Assembly: GCF_002099425.1 (NCBI RefSeq)
Contig: NW_018344165.1
Coordinates: forward strand, 1,401,501 to 1,465,500
Reading direction: 5' to 3'
Source: Phascolarctos cinereus
Lineage: Eukaryota > Chordata > Mammalia > Diprotodontia > Phascolarctidae
Length of the DNA: 64,000 bases
A program made the translations under genes and the position numbers. Under the pieces are notes generated by a model. That model ran no database searches. It saw only the letters and a list, made by a program, of their open reading frames with translations, and had not been told where the DNA came from. Positions 44,995 through 55,508 of this stretch are shown piece after piece (the first letter of the stretch is position 1; every line of letters begins with the position of its first letter).

Positions 44995-46300
44995 AATAGA
45001 ACCTGAGAGGTGAAGGGAATCTAAAATGGCATCTAGTCCAACCAATCCCTGAATCTTCAATCTTTCTCTTCAGCATGCTTAGCCAAGCAGTTATCTAAGC
45101 TTGTACTGAAAGACTTCCATGATGGGAAACTCACTATCAGCTACTGAGGCAGTAGCTTCTACTTTTGGGCAGCTTGAATCAGTAAGAATTTTGTGCTTAT
45201 GTCGCAGAGTTGAAATCTATCCCTCCATAATATTCATTCACTGGTTCTGGTACTGCCTTATGTCCAAGAAAAACAAATCAAAGCTCTTATCTCCCCAAGG
45301 TTCTACAGAATCACAGAATTTCAGAGGTGGAAGGGACTTCAAAGACTATCTGTTCCAACTCGCATCTGCAAAAGAATCTTCTCTGTAACATATCTGACAA
45401 ATGGTTATTGAGTTTTTGCTTAAAAAAAAAAGTCCTCGGATGAGAAAGGAATCCACTATCCATTCCACTATTAAATAGCTCTATTAGGAAACTTTGCCTT
45501 CCATCAAGCCTCCCAATTTTGTGACAATTACAAACTGCATGAATATTCCACCCATGCCTTTTATGTAGTTGTTTATTTTTTTTTCAGTTGTGTCCAATTC
45601 TTCGTAACTCTATTTTGGGTTTTCTTGGCAAAGATACTGGAGTGGTTTGCCATTTCCTTCTACAGCTCATTTTACAGGAACTGAGGCAAAAAGGATTAAG
45701 TGACTTGCCTAAGGTCACACAGTTAATAAATGTCTGAGACCAGATCTGAACTCAGACCAGGAGTTCAACTCCACTGCACCACCTAACCACCACCCTCCTA
45801 CCCCCTTTTAACTAAGTCACTGACAAAAGGGTTAGAATAAGGCCCAGCACAGAACAGCACTGGAGTGGGATAAGGGAGATTGGCAACCTTTAAGATGACA
45901 TAAAACTATTAATAAAAATAATTTGGATCTAGCCATTTGAGAAGTTCTGAATCTAACCAATTACAGTATCTTCTAGGACACATTTATCCTCCTTTTTCAT
46001 AAGACTAACACAAGAGATTTATCATATTTTGCTGCAATCTAGGTACAACGGCACCAACACTGACTTGATCTGTTAGTTCAGCAAACACGTCCAACAGGGA
46101 GATGAGGTTAGTCTGACGCGGCCTGCTGCTCTGGATGCAGTCATGCTGTCAGGCTTCTGAGCACTTTGTGATCACTCTGTTCCCTAGCTACCACATTAAT
46201 AACTCAAGGGTCTGTATGTGTGGACCCTGTTCTTTGCTGCTGTTTTGAAAACTGGGACAACAGCTGCCCCTCTCTAATCTTGAGGCACAGGAAAGGTAAA
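44995..46300 (-). mobile_element. CR1/L3 LINE pieces, antisense, with a SINE insertion
   Basis: A first 3' end spans about 44995-45300 (ggcatctagtccaaccaatc, gggaaactcactatcagcta). A second starts at about 45305 with acagaatcacagaatttcag, the reverse of the CR1 terminal motif, and continues past the SINE at 45573 to about 46300 (gcacagaacagcactggagt, ttttgctgcaatctaggtac). Confidence 0.7.
45573..45790 (-). mobile_element. Long CORE-SINE in CR1/L3
   Basis: cagttgtgtccaattcttcg ... actggagtggtttgccattt ... gcaccacctaacca. Confidence 0.9.
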
Positions 46301-46419
46301 TGGCTTGCCATTACACAGAAGTCACAATTCCTCTCAGAAAACAGCAGTTCAAAATCACAGACCAAACTTAAATAACAAAATGTAAAAGCTAAAATTCATC
46401 CACAGCTCCAAACGAGGCA

Positions 46420-46670
46420 GCTGGCTGTGCAGAGGATAGAACCGGGATCAGGAAGGCCTTTGTTCAAATCCAGCCTCGGATATGGAATAGCTGTGTGACC
46501 TCAGGAAAAGTCACTAAGCTCTTGTTTGCCCTGACTTCCTTATCTGTAAAATGGGGATATTAACACATACCTTGCAAGGTTGTTGTCAGGCTTACATGAT
46601 ACAATACTTGTAAAGTGCTTAGCACAGTGCCAGGAACAGAGGAGGCACTATATATATATTTATTCCATCC
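46420..46670 (+). repeat. MIR/CORE-SINE, sense, nearly complete
   Basis: ggcagctggctgtgcagagg, gaatagctgtgtgacctcag, ttatctgtaaaatggggata and tgcttagcacagtgccagga: head, CORE and 3' tail in order. Confidence 0.8.
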
Positions 46671-47336
46671 CTTCTCCCCTTCCCAGCTACAGGCCTACAC
46701 AGAAGTGCCACAGATCCATCTGTAAGGAAGGTCAAGCTCAGTAGTGACCTGCCACTAGACCCACCATTTTCCTATTTTCCCAAAAACTGGGAAAAGAAGG
46801 AGTTCCAGTGCTCAAGTAAAAGAAACTCTCCATTCTGTACATCCATCTCTGCCTACAAAGTCAGACAAGGATGAGGATGCACTTCATCAAAAGAATAAGA
46901 ATGTTCAGCATGGAAATGGCAAGCCTAATTTTTTCCAATGGGACAAAGGAGAAGAATATTCTAGCTGGTATGGAAATGTCAATATCATCCCCCTTATTTT
47001 GCAGAGATAAAGCCTCCCCCTGAACTAACATAACAGTGATCCTTTGCAACTGAACTCTATTAAACTCTCAGTGCCCTTAAAGCTGAGGTACAAACCTGGC
47101 TCTAGCCAGTCTAACCCAGACTGATAAACTGTGCAGCCAGGACCCTTCAGATAAGCACAGACATCTTCCCTCCTGGTCTGGCAGTTCTCAAGGAAGGCGG
47201 GGGTGGGAGGTGAGGGGACCTTTCTGCTCCCTCTTGCTCCCCCTCCCCTACTGCTCCCTTTCTCCCCCCATGAGCCCTTCCCTTTTCACTATAATCCTTA
47301 AAACACCCCATCCCTAAGGTAACAGCCGCCAAAGTT
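46671..47336. other. Intronic sequence without recognised features
   Basis: Includes a pyrimidine-rich stretch at about 47165-47280. No exon or repeat recognised. Confidence 0.4.
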
Positions 47337-47870
47337 TATTGAATAGGGTGGTGGCCAGTTTGATAGCTGCAGTAGGGAGAGATTTGATATGAGGAGACCA
47401 ACCAACAGACCGCTATGGCAATATTGCTAGGTGTTAGGCAATGATGACCTGCATCAGGGTGGTGGCTATGTCAGAGGAGAGAAGAGAGCATATGTGAGAC
47501 ATACTGCAAAAGCAAAATCAATAGGAATTAGCAACAGATTGGATGGGGGGGGCAGAGTGAAGAGCATAGGCTGGCAGCTAGATTATAAGCCTAGGTAATT
47601 GGGAGAATGCCGGTGCTCTTGACAGTAATAAAAAAGTTAGGAACAGAAGGTTTTGGAGGGACATAAAAAGTTCAGTTCTGGATATGTTGGGTTTAAGACA
47701 TTTACAGGATATGCATTTTGCGGTGTCCAGTAGGTATTTGGAGATATGAGACAAGAGGTCAGGAGAGAGGTAAGAGCTGGAAAAGTAGATCTGAAAATCA
47801 TTTGAATAGAGATAATAACTGAAAACATGGGAGCTGATGAGGTCATAAAGCAAAATAGTTTAGAGAGAGT
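47337..47870 (-). mobile_element. L2 LINE, antisense
   Basis: Reverse of the L2 body: cctgcatcagggtggtggct, gcaacagattggatgggggg, gttcagttctggatatgttg, gggagctgatgaggtcat. Confidence 0.7.
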
Positions 47871-48394
47871 ACAGAGTAGGGTCCAGGACAGAGCTGGCAG
47901 TTACAGTAAGCTAAACATTTACATTTCCTCCAGGGAGGATCTGAACACAAATCAAGAAAACAGGGGGCTTCTGCCTACAGTTACAGGTTGGCTAAGGAGT
48001 GAAATCAAACCAAAGGCACAACGGCCTGTTTGTTGGACCCCAACGTCAACCAGCAGTCACAATCCCCAAAGAGTCAAGTAGCAACTTATTTTATTACAAG
48101 AGAGAGAAAAAGACATGCAGGTTGGAGCCCCTTATACAGAGTACAAAGGAGTCTGACAAGGTAGGCAAAGTTCAATTTTCTCACTGCAAATTTAGGAAGT
48201 TGGACTAAATTATCTCTACAGCTAAATCCAATAATTTCTGTGGGGGGGAAAAAGGACAGCATCAGCAGTAGAAATTTCAAGATAGAAGAACTGCTTTATC
48301 CTTTAGGATAACAATAAATAAAAGCAAGGTAAACGAAAAACAACGAAATCAAGCTGTTACCAAGTTCAGCAATTAGTAACAATTGTGCACAATA
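47871..48394. other. Intronic sequence without recognised features
   Basis: AT-rich, no repeat or exon identified. Confidence 0.4.
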
Positions 48395-48835
48395 CTGTGA
48401 AAGGGACACTGGATTTGGGACCAGGAAAATCTGAGTTAGCTGAGTGTGGTGGTGACACACACCTGTAATCTCCTGCTCACAAGAAGCTGGCAGACTGCTT
48501 GGGATTGAGAGGTCTGGAATGCAGTGGGGCTAGAGCTGATGGAATTTCTGTCACTAATTTCACCACCAATAAGGTGAACCCCTGAGAGCAGGAGACCCCT
48601 GGGCTGCCTAAGGAGGAGTGAACCAGCTAAAGTCAGAATGAGCTGGCCAAAGCTTCCACGCTAATAAGCAGTGTCATGGGACTTGTCCACAAATGGCTAC
48701 TACCCTTACAGCTTGAGTGAGACAGGGAGACCCAGTATCCAAAAAAGGTGTGGTATGTTGAAGTACATGGGTTAAAATCATGGCTCTTTTATACCTGCAA
48801 CCTTGGGAAAGTCACTCTCTGAGCCTTGGTTTCCA
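48395..48835 (+). repeat. MIR SINE split by the 7SL pseudogene
   Basis: The left half (about 48395-48431) resembles the MIR head, with ggatttgggaccaggaaaatctgagtt. The right half (about 48770-48835) continues with gttaaaatcatggctctt, then cttgggaaagtcactctctgagcc, which is the CORE segment. The 7SL copy lies between, so it is younger than this MIR. Confidence 0.65.
48432..48737 (+). pseudogene. 7SL (SRP) RNA retropseudogene, near full length
   Basis: About 300 bases align by eye along the whole length of vertebrate 7SL RNA. The 5' Alu domain (gtgtggtggtg...cctgtaatc), the central S domain (ggtgaacccctgagagcagg, then ctgcctaaggaggagtgaac) and the 3' Alu-domain arm (gagtgagacagggagaccc) appear in the right order. 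A short A-run follows at 48742-48747. 7SL is the RNA scaffold of the signal recognition particle. This copy is diverged throughout (the GGCCGGGCGC start has become gctgagtgtg), so it is a retroposed fossil, not a functional gene. It interrupts a MIR whose halves lie on both sides. It is not a dimeric Alu, because the S domain is present. Confidence 0.88.
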
Positions 48836-48837
48836 CG

Positions 48838-48992
48838 TGAGGTCTAGCCAAACTGTCCTTGCTGTACCTCACAGATGACATACACTCTCCCCTACTCTCT
48901 GCCTCACAGAATCTCTCATTTCCTTCAAGATTTTGCTCAGGTACTATCTTCTGTACAAAGCCCCCCCCCCCCAATGTCTTGTATTTTATACG

Positions 48993-49028
<36 letters not shown>

Positions 49029-49110
49029 CATCTCTGATAGAATGTAAACTCTTATGTCTTTGTCTTTGTAACCCTATGTCCTAGTCCCAGTCGCAGTAGG
49101 TACATTATAA
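48838..49110 (+). mobile_element. L2 LINE 3' end with CA microsatellite
   Basis: cctcacagatgacatac ... ttccttcaagattttgctca, then a (CA)n run at about 48995-49022, then the L2 tail remnant (tagaatgtaaactcttatgt, ttgtaaccctatgtcctag). Confidence 0.65.
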
Positions 49111-49211
49111 ATGCTTCTCGTTAATTCGGTCTCTGTTTTTTCATGTGTAAAGAAAACCTATGATCTTACGCTGTCCAAGGTCCCTTGTTTCTCTAGATCC
49201 TATGATCTTAC

Positions 49212-49350
49212 CTCAACGATGTCTTCCACATTCAACTGGACATCAAATGCCAACTCAATGTCATGCTCTGGCAGTACTGGTGTTCCAGTAGTTGGATTCC
49301 ACCCCAAACCACAAAGGGCACCAGTGTAACACTTTCCACTTTGATCAACC
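49212..49350 (-). CDS. TDRD9: TDRD9 coding exon (fourth from last)
   Basis: Minus-strand exon of 139 nt. Acceptor is ttctttag and donor gtaaga. The first G completes an Arg codon (AG+G), followed by 46 whole codons ending in GAG. The peptide contains CYTGALCGLGWNPTTGTPVL and PEHDIELAFDVQLNVEDIVE, both typical of the TDRD9 C-terminal region. The exon ends in phase 0. The same bases are open on the plus strand in places, but only the minus-strand reading has splice sites and phase continuity with its neighbours. The next intron downstream is the longest contained in the window (about 8.0 kb) and holds the 7SL pseudogene. Confidence 0.9.
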
Positions 49351-49842
49351 CTAAAGAATATAGGCAAAATTTAATACTAGGTACCACTGGACAGGAAACT
49401 GCAAAAACAAAGTGTTATTTTTATTCTAAAGTGTTGCACATTCCTATTTAAAATTCTTATGAACAGCAATAAACCACCACTTTAGTCAAATTCCAGGGCA
49501 GAAATTTAAACTTGCAGTGCATAACACCAATATAAACTTAGAGAGATCACTAATGGTAAAACAGAACACTACGTGAAAGCTGTGAAATGACTGACCTAGA
49601 AGACTTAAAACCTGAGTGTTTCCAAATTTTGAATTTTATGCATTATGATAGTACTTGTAATGGATATGTGCACCATTTCACGTCAAGTACTTGGCCCTAT
49701 ATAAGCAGTCATTTGCTCTTATGCTCTTGAGTCTCATTTAAACAAAGCTTAAATTAATATGTCTTTGGGAATTCAATTCAACTATTCAAATGAATTAAAT
49801 CTGACAAACATTCTGCCAAAAGCCAGATAAAAATTTAATTTT
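49351..49842. other. TDRD9 intronic sequence without recognised repeats
   Basis: AT-rich, immediately upstream (in gene direction) of the 139-nt exon. Nothing else seen. Confidence 0.4.
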
Positions 49843-49985
49843 TGGGGGGGGCAATTGGGGTTAAGTGACTTGCCCAGGGTCACACAGCTAGTAAGTGTCA
49901 AGTGTTTGGTCTGAGGCCGGATTTGAACTCAGGTCCTCCTGACTTCAGGGCCAGTGCTCTATCCACTGGGCCACCTAGCTGCCCC
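49843..49985 (-). mobile_element. Short tRNA-derived SINE
   Basis: ggcaattggggttaagtgac ... ccacctagctgcccc, flanked by ccagata[a/c]aaattt-type duplications. Confidence 0.93.
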
Positions 49986-50089
49986 CAGATACAAAATTTA
50001 TATAAACATTAGTCACTGACCTCCTCAAATTACAACATAGCAAGGGAAGTTAACATATACACAAACACAAAAATGCCATTCTTAATAGA

Positions 50090-50520
50090 GGGAGTGGTAT
50101 GAACAAGGCTATGGAGGTGAGAATAAAAAGTGCCTCTATGGGGAAAGCAAAGTATAGTTTGACTGCAATGTAGGACACGGGCACATATGAGATTTGTCTC
50201 TCAAAGTCAGGTGGTGCTCTAATAGAATGTGGGGTGCATTGCTTACCAGCCTATGAAGCTTAAACTTTACCTGCTAGACAATATGAAGCTACAAAACAGT
50301 CTTGAGCAGGAGTGAAAAGATCATATCTATGCATGAGAAAGGTAAGTCTGCCAGGACTACGAACACTTAAATGGAGCCGGTTAAGAATGGAGGCAGAACG
50401 ACTCACTAGGAGACAACTGTCATAGTCCACGTCAGCTGGTTAATAAAGTCTTGGATTAAGATAGTAAGAGAATAGAGACAAGCACACAGGTGGCTGCCAG
50501 ATGATACAAAGGTACAGTAA
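50090..50520 (-). mobile_element. L2 LINE, antisense, diverged
   Basis: gtatgaacaaggctatggag, acactcactaggag-type and catagtccacgtcagctggt segments follow antisense L2 order. Weakly conserved. Confidence 0.5.
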
Positions 50521-50554
50521 ATAAGATTTGGTAACATATTTAGGGTAGCATAAT

Positions 50555-50735
50555 GAAAAGAGTCCAGGATTCAGAGTCAGCAGACCTGGGTTTCCTATTC
50601 CAACTCTGCTGCTTAACATATGTGAATTCTTGGAAGGTCATTTCATCTCTCTTGTTCTTAATCACCATCTATAAAATGAGGGGTTGGACTAGTTGACCTC
50701 TAAGGCTCCTTCCTGTTCTAATTTCTATGGTCCTG
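50555..50735 (+). repeat. MIR SINE, sense
   Basis: gtccaggattcagagtcagc, agacctgggttt, then atctataaaatgaggggttg and aaggctccttcctgttcta. Confidence 0.75.
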
Positions 50736-50959
50736 ACTCAAGCTTCAAAAATGGGAGAATAAGTAAATAGCAGTAATAAAGTCACACGAGAGAGCAAATA
50801 AAATTTATTAGTTATTAAAGGCTTCAAGATTAGTGAACACAGAACAGATCATATCTCTTTTTTATGAAAATCTGCCATACAGAAAGAGTAAAGGAATGCT
50901 ATATATCTATCTCTATAAAAATCTATCTAAATTTTAGCAAAAAAAAAAGATAAGACATT

Positions 50960-51930
50960 CATGTAATTCTTGGAAAAGATGGAGAAATGTGAGGCAGGTG
51001 ATAGTACACTTAGGTAGACTCAGAACTGTCGAATGGCTGGACCCTGAGAGTAGTTATTGATGATTCAATGTCAATTCTGAAGGTAGTCTCTAGTGTTGTG
51101 TCTACAGGGATCTGTGTTTGACCTTACACTGTTCAATATTTTTATCAGTGACTTGGATAAAGGCACAAGGCTGGGAGTTAACATACTAAGTGAGAGATTC
51201 AGGATTCAAAAATGGGTAAAACAGGCTCAGAAAAGATACAAGATGGGAGTAGTATAGTTAGACCCAACAGTCCAACTGGAAAATACTGTTGTTGTTTTTA
51301 AGCTCAACATTAGTAAACAGTGTTTTAAGGCAGCCAGGAAAGCTCACCTAATATTAAGCTGCCATTAAAAGAGGCATTCTAGGGAAGTGACAGCTCTGTA
51401 GTACTTTGCCCTGGTCATACTACACCTGGAGTACTGTATTCAATTTTGGGCACCACATTTTACAATGGATGTTGGTAAGATAGAGAACATTCAGAGGAGG
51501 GCAACCAGGATGGTATAAGGTTCTCAAGTTCTAACATGTGAAGACTGGTTGAAAGAATAGGGTACATTTAGTAAGGAGAAGATAACTTATGAAGGACATG
51601 CTAGTTATCCTAAAGTAATTCCCTCTCTTCTCTTCCATCTGTTTGCCCATCCAATACTATGTGCACATCATGCATAATTAACTCCTTGATAAAGAGTACT
51701 TAAGGAGGGAAGAGTAGGCAAACCTCAAGTTAGAGTCCAGAAGTACTACTGGAAATAGGCTTCTACAGCTTCTTTACAAATTCAGAAACGAACTTTCATT
51801 TAAATAATGGACTATTTCACGAGGTAGTAAGGTTCCCCCTATCAATGAGTATATGCAGGACTAGATAATCACCTATTAAAGAGGTGCTAAAGCAGATGTA
51901 TCTACCTCATGTGGGACTCTGTTATACATC
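50960..51930 (+). mobile_element. CR1/L3 LINE, sense (reverse transcriptase region to 3' end)
   Basis: The stretch near 51105-51165 corresponds to the CR1 reverse transcriptase signature for a leucine-rich LFNIF...DL segment (ctgttcaatatttttatcag, tgacttggataaaggcac). Further on, ctggagtactgtattcaatt, gaggagggcaaccaggatgg and ggttccccctatcaatgag match the CR1/L3 3' part. Decayed. Confidence 0.8.
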
Positions 51931-52023
51931 CAATGTCCCCAATTTAAAACGTATTATTTCTTGTAGATAGTATGTTCCATTTCAGCCTCTTGTGTTTTTG
52001 TGACACAATATGAACTTCTTTAT

Positions 52024-52170
52024 TGGGGGGTGGGGGTGCCTGGTAATGGGGTTAAGTCACTGGCCCAGGGTCACACAGTTAGTAATTGTTATGTGTCTGA
52101 GGCTGGATTTGAACTCCGGTCCTTCTGAATCCAGGGCCAGTCCTCTACACATTGCACCACCTAGCTGCCC
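52024..52170 (-). mobile_element. Short tRNA-derived SINE
   Basis: ggtaatggggttaagtcact ... gcaccacctagctgccc, flanked by acaa[t/c]atgaactt duplications. Confidence 0.93.
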
Positions 52171-52633
52171 GACAACATGAACTTAAAAAGGGTATGAACC
52201 ATCACAGCCCCCTTCTACACCATGACCACAGATGAAGTCTTTGTTCTAGTATAGACTGCAATTCACAACCAACTCTGAGGCCTGGACTCCAGAAGCAAGC
52301 AGTTTAAGTCCAGGCTGTATAGAAACAGGAAGGGGAGCTGCTCTGGACTCAGATATAAGTCTTTTTGGATTTTTGTCAAGTTTAAATTAACCTGTCTCAT
52401 ATACAATATTCAGTTTTCCTGAGAGCTCATATGGGAGCCAAGGGACCATAGAAATGTGAGCCAAACTCTACTGTTGCTATGGAAATGGAGGGGGGGAGAA
52501 TCAATGAGTCATTCACACTTTAAGTCCCCCAAATTAAAACCATTACACATAATCCAAGAATGATGGCTCTGAGCCATAGGTTACATTCAGAGAAACTTAT
52601 ATAGGCCAACAATTACTTCTTATGCATCCATAC

Positions 52634-52730
52634 CTCAGTTCCATAACTGGGGCAAACAACATACTAAGCAATGCTGGCAGTCCCGGAATATGAGGCATCA
52701 GAGAGGTTTCTCTCAGTAGCATAGTAGATC
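52634..52730 (-). CDS. TDRD9: TDRD9 coding exon (fifth from last)
   Basis: Minus-strand exon of 97 nt between acceptor cttgttatag and donor gtatgg. It carries GA, then 31 codons, then AG, so both junctions are split codons (Gly at the start, Arg at the end). The peptide includes STMLLRETSLMPHIPG and LPALLSMLFAPVMEL, a hydrophobic, proline-containing stretch I recognise from the conserved C-terminal region of TDRD9. No stop falls in the frame, and the phase agrees with the exons on both sides. That agreement is strong evidence of a real gene rather than a chance open frame. The following intron is about 3.3 kb and contains L2, MIR, CR1/L3 and SINE insertions. Confidence 0.88.
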
Positions 52731-52981
52731 CTATAACAAGTACAGTAACAGCAAAGAGTTAAGAAAGTAAATGAAATCAGCAGTGTTCACGTAGGAAAAG
52801 AAAAGCAGTGGACAGAACTAAATTAGCTTTGCTACATGCTCCTATCTCACACTGAACAAAGCTTAAAAAAGAAATTCAAGCACAGATATTCACTATTCAG
52901 AGTAATTATGTTCAGTAGCTAAGGACAGGCCTATAAGAAAATACAAGGTATAAAAGGGGTAGACAGAAATATTTAGGTTAC

Positions 52982-53091
52982 CAGTTGCATTTACTGAAAG
53001 AGAAGCAGCAACCAACATCCGCTGGTGGAGGTCTTCAGGGGCATCGCTGATAATAACAGAGTTTATACTCTCTTTTTCAATCCATACACAC
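52982..53091 (-). CDS. TDRD9: TDRD9 coding exon (sixth from last)
   Basis: Minus-strand exon of 110 nt. The acceptor reads attttag and the donor gtaacct. The first base completes a codon begun in an exon outside the window, then 36 codons follow, including VWIEKESINSVIISDAPEDL and HQRMLVAASLSVNAT. The last G pairs with GA of the next exon to give Gly. TDRD9 is a DExH-box RNA helicase with a Tudor domain. It works with PIWI proteins in germ-cell granules to silence transposons through piRNAs. This exon would lie C-terminal to the Tudor domain, judging from the usual protein length of about 1,380 residues. The intron to the next exon is only 251 nt. Identification is by remembered similarity to mammalian TDRD9, not by a search. 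Confidence 0.85.
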
Positions 53092-53880
53092 CTAAAATAA
53101 ATAATGAATACTAATAAATTTCTCTTAGTTCACAGATTATATCTAAGAGGAATATTAATGTAAACACCTTGAAAACATATATAGAGTGTAAAACACAGTG
53201 TTTGAGAACTCATAATGCAACTAAATTAATCACCACTCATTAGCTATTATTTGTATCTAACTGAACACATCAGATCAGCCCAGGAAGGACTCCTACAATA
53301 AAGTAATTAGAAAGGTGATCACACTAGGGCATGAGGCCTTTGAATAAACTACCCTGACTGGATTAGGTGAACGATGAGAAATAAGAAGTGTTTCTGACTG
53401 CTTCACTCAATGAAAGTTTGGCAGTACTGACCAGCTGGAAAAAATAACCCTTGAGGGGAGCGATCATATGGGATCGAATAGTTTTAGAAACATGATTCTC
53501 CAAGGGCAAGTGAAAGATTAAGTGATTATTCTATTTAATGAAGCAAACTGTAAACTAAATGTTACCTAAAACTAATCAACCCTGGCTGTGAAATATTCAA
53601 ATAACAAGAATCTTATAAATCAGGACCTCAAAATGACTTGTGTGGAGACACGTCCAAGGACATGTGGAGACTCTCGTCAGTCTGGACCCTTCTTGCCCTG
53701 AGCATAACAATTACTGGATTAGAATAATGATGAATTACCTATCACGGTGTTTAACTTTTACTTATGTTATCTCACAATTTTACCCCAAGAAATCTACTGA
53801 AATGGCAGACGACCTCAATTTTGTTTAAAATGGATATAATTAGGCTTAGTAGGCCAGGACCTCACATCAAAATGAAAATA
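53092..53880 (-). other. TDRD9: Start of a TDRD9 intron longer than 10.9 kb
   Basis: From here to the right edge I found no sequence that could supply the preceding coding exon. The first 790 nt lack recognised repeats; the rest is L1-dominated. Confidence 0.55.
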
Positions 53881-55445
53881 GGCTCTTAAGAGTTGAATGG
53901 ATACAGAGGGAAGAGAAAAGTACAAAAAGAATATATGCAATGATTATAACTATGTATTTAAAACTTTAAATGGCAACAGAACTCAAATAAAAACAACAGA
54001 TAACACCAATACTAACTTATTATTAAAGTCAATACATGGGTTTCTGGTTAAGATGAGTCCACAAGAAAGAAGGCAGGTAGCTCAGCTTCCCCAAATGAAC
54101 CTCAGCAAAAAGCTATAAATCTTGGTGGATCAAATAATGATTATTAAAAAAAAATCAAATACAAAGAGGGAGAGGTAAGACAGCAGAGCAGATGGAAGAA
54201 GTGTAGCCCAGCTCCTCCAAAATACCTCCTGCACAGAGATCACAAAAACACACTAGATCAAGCCCTGATTAGGAAATGAAAGGAACAAAAAATCATAGTA
54301 ACTCATTTTCCAAGTCCAGGTTGGTTTAAGGAGACAAACCACAGCCTGTGGATGTTGGGGACAGGGTCTAACCAGGAGTGCACCACTCAGAGCACCAAGG
54401 AAGAAGAGACTGTACCTGAGTAAGACAAGCTGCTAGAATTATACAGGGGTACCACAACCTCACGCAGGGCATAGAAAGTGGTGTCAACTGGTAGCTCTGC
54501 CGCTTATTGCCCATGCTCCAAGTCACATGAAGAAAGGAACCTGTTCCTTGAGTGCTGGTGTTCCATAGCAAGGAGAGGCTATGGGTCCTAATTATGATCG
54601 AGCAGTTCAGAAGCAAAAAACAGCTATGTGGCTCTGACTCTAGGACTGCAATAGAATAGCCAGGGGAATACACTTGGGAGAGAAAGGGAAAGAGAAAGAA
54701 GGATGAGGAAAATTATCTGACAAAATCAGGGCATGCCAACAGAATTTCATACGAAGAGGAAGAGGTGGAGGGATCAAGCAACACTTAAATCTCATTTGTC
54801 TGAACTGGTTAAAGGAGGAAAGAATAAACAAACACACACAGCAGGTAGAGGAGCTCATTTTACTCAAGAGCAAAACAATATGGGGAAGGGATTACGAGGA
54901 TAAAGTACTGGAGGAATTAGTCTTAAGCAAAACAAACTCTTAAAGAGGGCAACAAAGAGGAGGAAATGTATAAGAGAATAGGATGAAGAGAAATGACAAA
55001 ATTAACAATTATAACTGTGAATGTGAATGGTATGAACTCACCAATAAAACAGAAGAGATAGCAGAATGAACTAGAAAGCAGAACATAATAACATTCTACA
55101 TACAAGAAACACACTTGAAACATAAGGAAGTAAAATAAGTTAAAATATGTGGCTAGAGCAAAATCTATGACGTTACAGCTTGAGTAAAAAGGACAGGGCT
55201 AGCAATCATGGCCTCAGGCAAAGCAATAGCAACAACATACATAGTTAAAAGAGATAAAAAAAAGAAAACATTTTGCTGAAAGGCACCACAAATAATGAAT
55301 TGATATCAATACTATACACGTAAGTACCAAGCAGCATAAGCATCTAAATTCTGAAAGGAAAAGTTAAATGAGTTACAGGAAGAAATAGATAATAAAACTA
55401 TAATAGTGAAGGACTTTAATTTATCCCTCTCAAATCTAGATAAAT

Positions 55446-55484
<39 letters not shown>

Positions 55485-55508
55485 ATTAAGGACCCAAATA
55501 GAATTTTA

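Noticed and set aside
48994-49022. Regular CA repeat that might be part of an array
   Set aside because: Plain dinucleotide microsatellite with no spacers, as are the similar runs at 55449-55482 and 63885-63950. No CRISPR-like structure exists here.
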